NCBI GenBank assembly: GCA_900555975.1
Contig: USNI01000072.1
Coordinates: forward strand, 1 to 5,654
DNA from: an uncultured Desulfovibrio sp.
GTDB lineage: Bacteria; Desulfobacterota; Desulfovibrionia; Desulfovibrionales; Desulfovibrionaceae
Direction of reading: 5' to 3'
Length of the DNA stretch: 5,654 nt
Positions within the stretch are counted from its first letter, which is position 1. The number at the start of each line of letters is the position of its first letter. The notes below the pieces were generated by a model. It had not been told where the DNA came from, searched no databases, and was given only the letters and a program-made list of their open reading frames with translations. Shown one piece after another: positions 5,556-5,654 of this stretch. A program made the translations under genes and the position numbers.

Positions 5556-5654
5556 GTTTCAGTGGCGCAAAGCGCGCCCGGAACGGACACGGCGGACAGG
5601 CCGCCCATCGTTACAGACCACATCAAAAACCGCAGAAGAAGACGGGCATCATAT
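5556..5654. other. Upstream region of phoU with two small GC hairpins
   Basis: Two perfect 5-bp hairpins lie side by side: GGCGC/GCGCC (5564-5578) and GGCGG/CCGCC (5591-5605). Neither is followed by a T-run in the phoU direction. One minus-strand frame is open from the window edge until it overlaps the phoU start, and another until 5561. The end of an upstream gene is therefore possible, but no protein family is recognisable. Confidence 0.3.

Noticed and set aside
1..5654. CRISPR arrays, tRNA or rRNA genes, insertion sequences and transposase genes
   Set aside because: No regularly spaced repeats, cloverleaf-like sequences, terminal inverted repeats or transposase motifs were seen on reading through.

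Overview
The window looks like a stretch of a bacterial chromosome of moderate GC content, probably from a Gram-negative Desulfovibrionaceae-like (gut sulfate- or sulfite-reducing) lineage. That placement is an inference from the gene mix: a LapB/LssB-type type I secretion transporter, a cysteine-containing flavodoxin-family protein, a GTG-started UraA-type permease and a PhoU. The sequence alone does not prove it.

Layout. Positions 1-722 (minus) hold the first 240 codons of a type I secretion ABC transporter that runs off the left edge. From 723 to about 1150 lies an AT-rich, mostly gene-free stretch. It carries the transporter's probable promoter between two perfect dyads and, on the plus strand, a possible 20-residue ORF ending in a terminator-like hairpin. 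Positions 1152-1506 (minus) look like a short gene broken by frameshifts. Positions 1507-1915 hold no confident gene, only a 36-codon ORF with a good ribosome binding site (1698-1808, minus) and an A/T-homopolymer region.

From 1916 onward the window is ordinary housekeeping. It holds trmO (tRNA m6t6A methyltransferase, minus), a divergently transcribed flavodoxin-family protein with a Cys cluster (plus), the uracil:proton symporter gene uraA (plus), a bidirectional terminator, and phoU (minus, convergent with uraA).

How the genes relate. trmO and the flavoprotein share a divergent 155-bp upstream region. The flavoprotein and uraA are co-oriented 112 bp apart, with an interrupted hairpin between them; they may or may not be co-transcribed. 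The uraA and phoU transcripts meet at one strong hairpin. I see no single functional system linking all the genes and no clear new system. The most interesting parts are the regulatory architecture and possible mini-gene in front of the secretion transporter, the decayed gene beside it, and the altered second metal-binding motif of PhoU.
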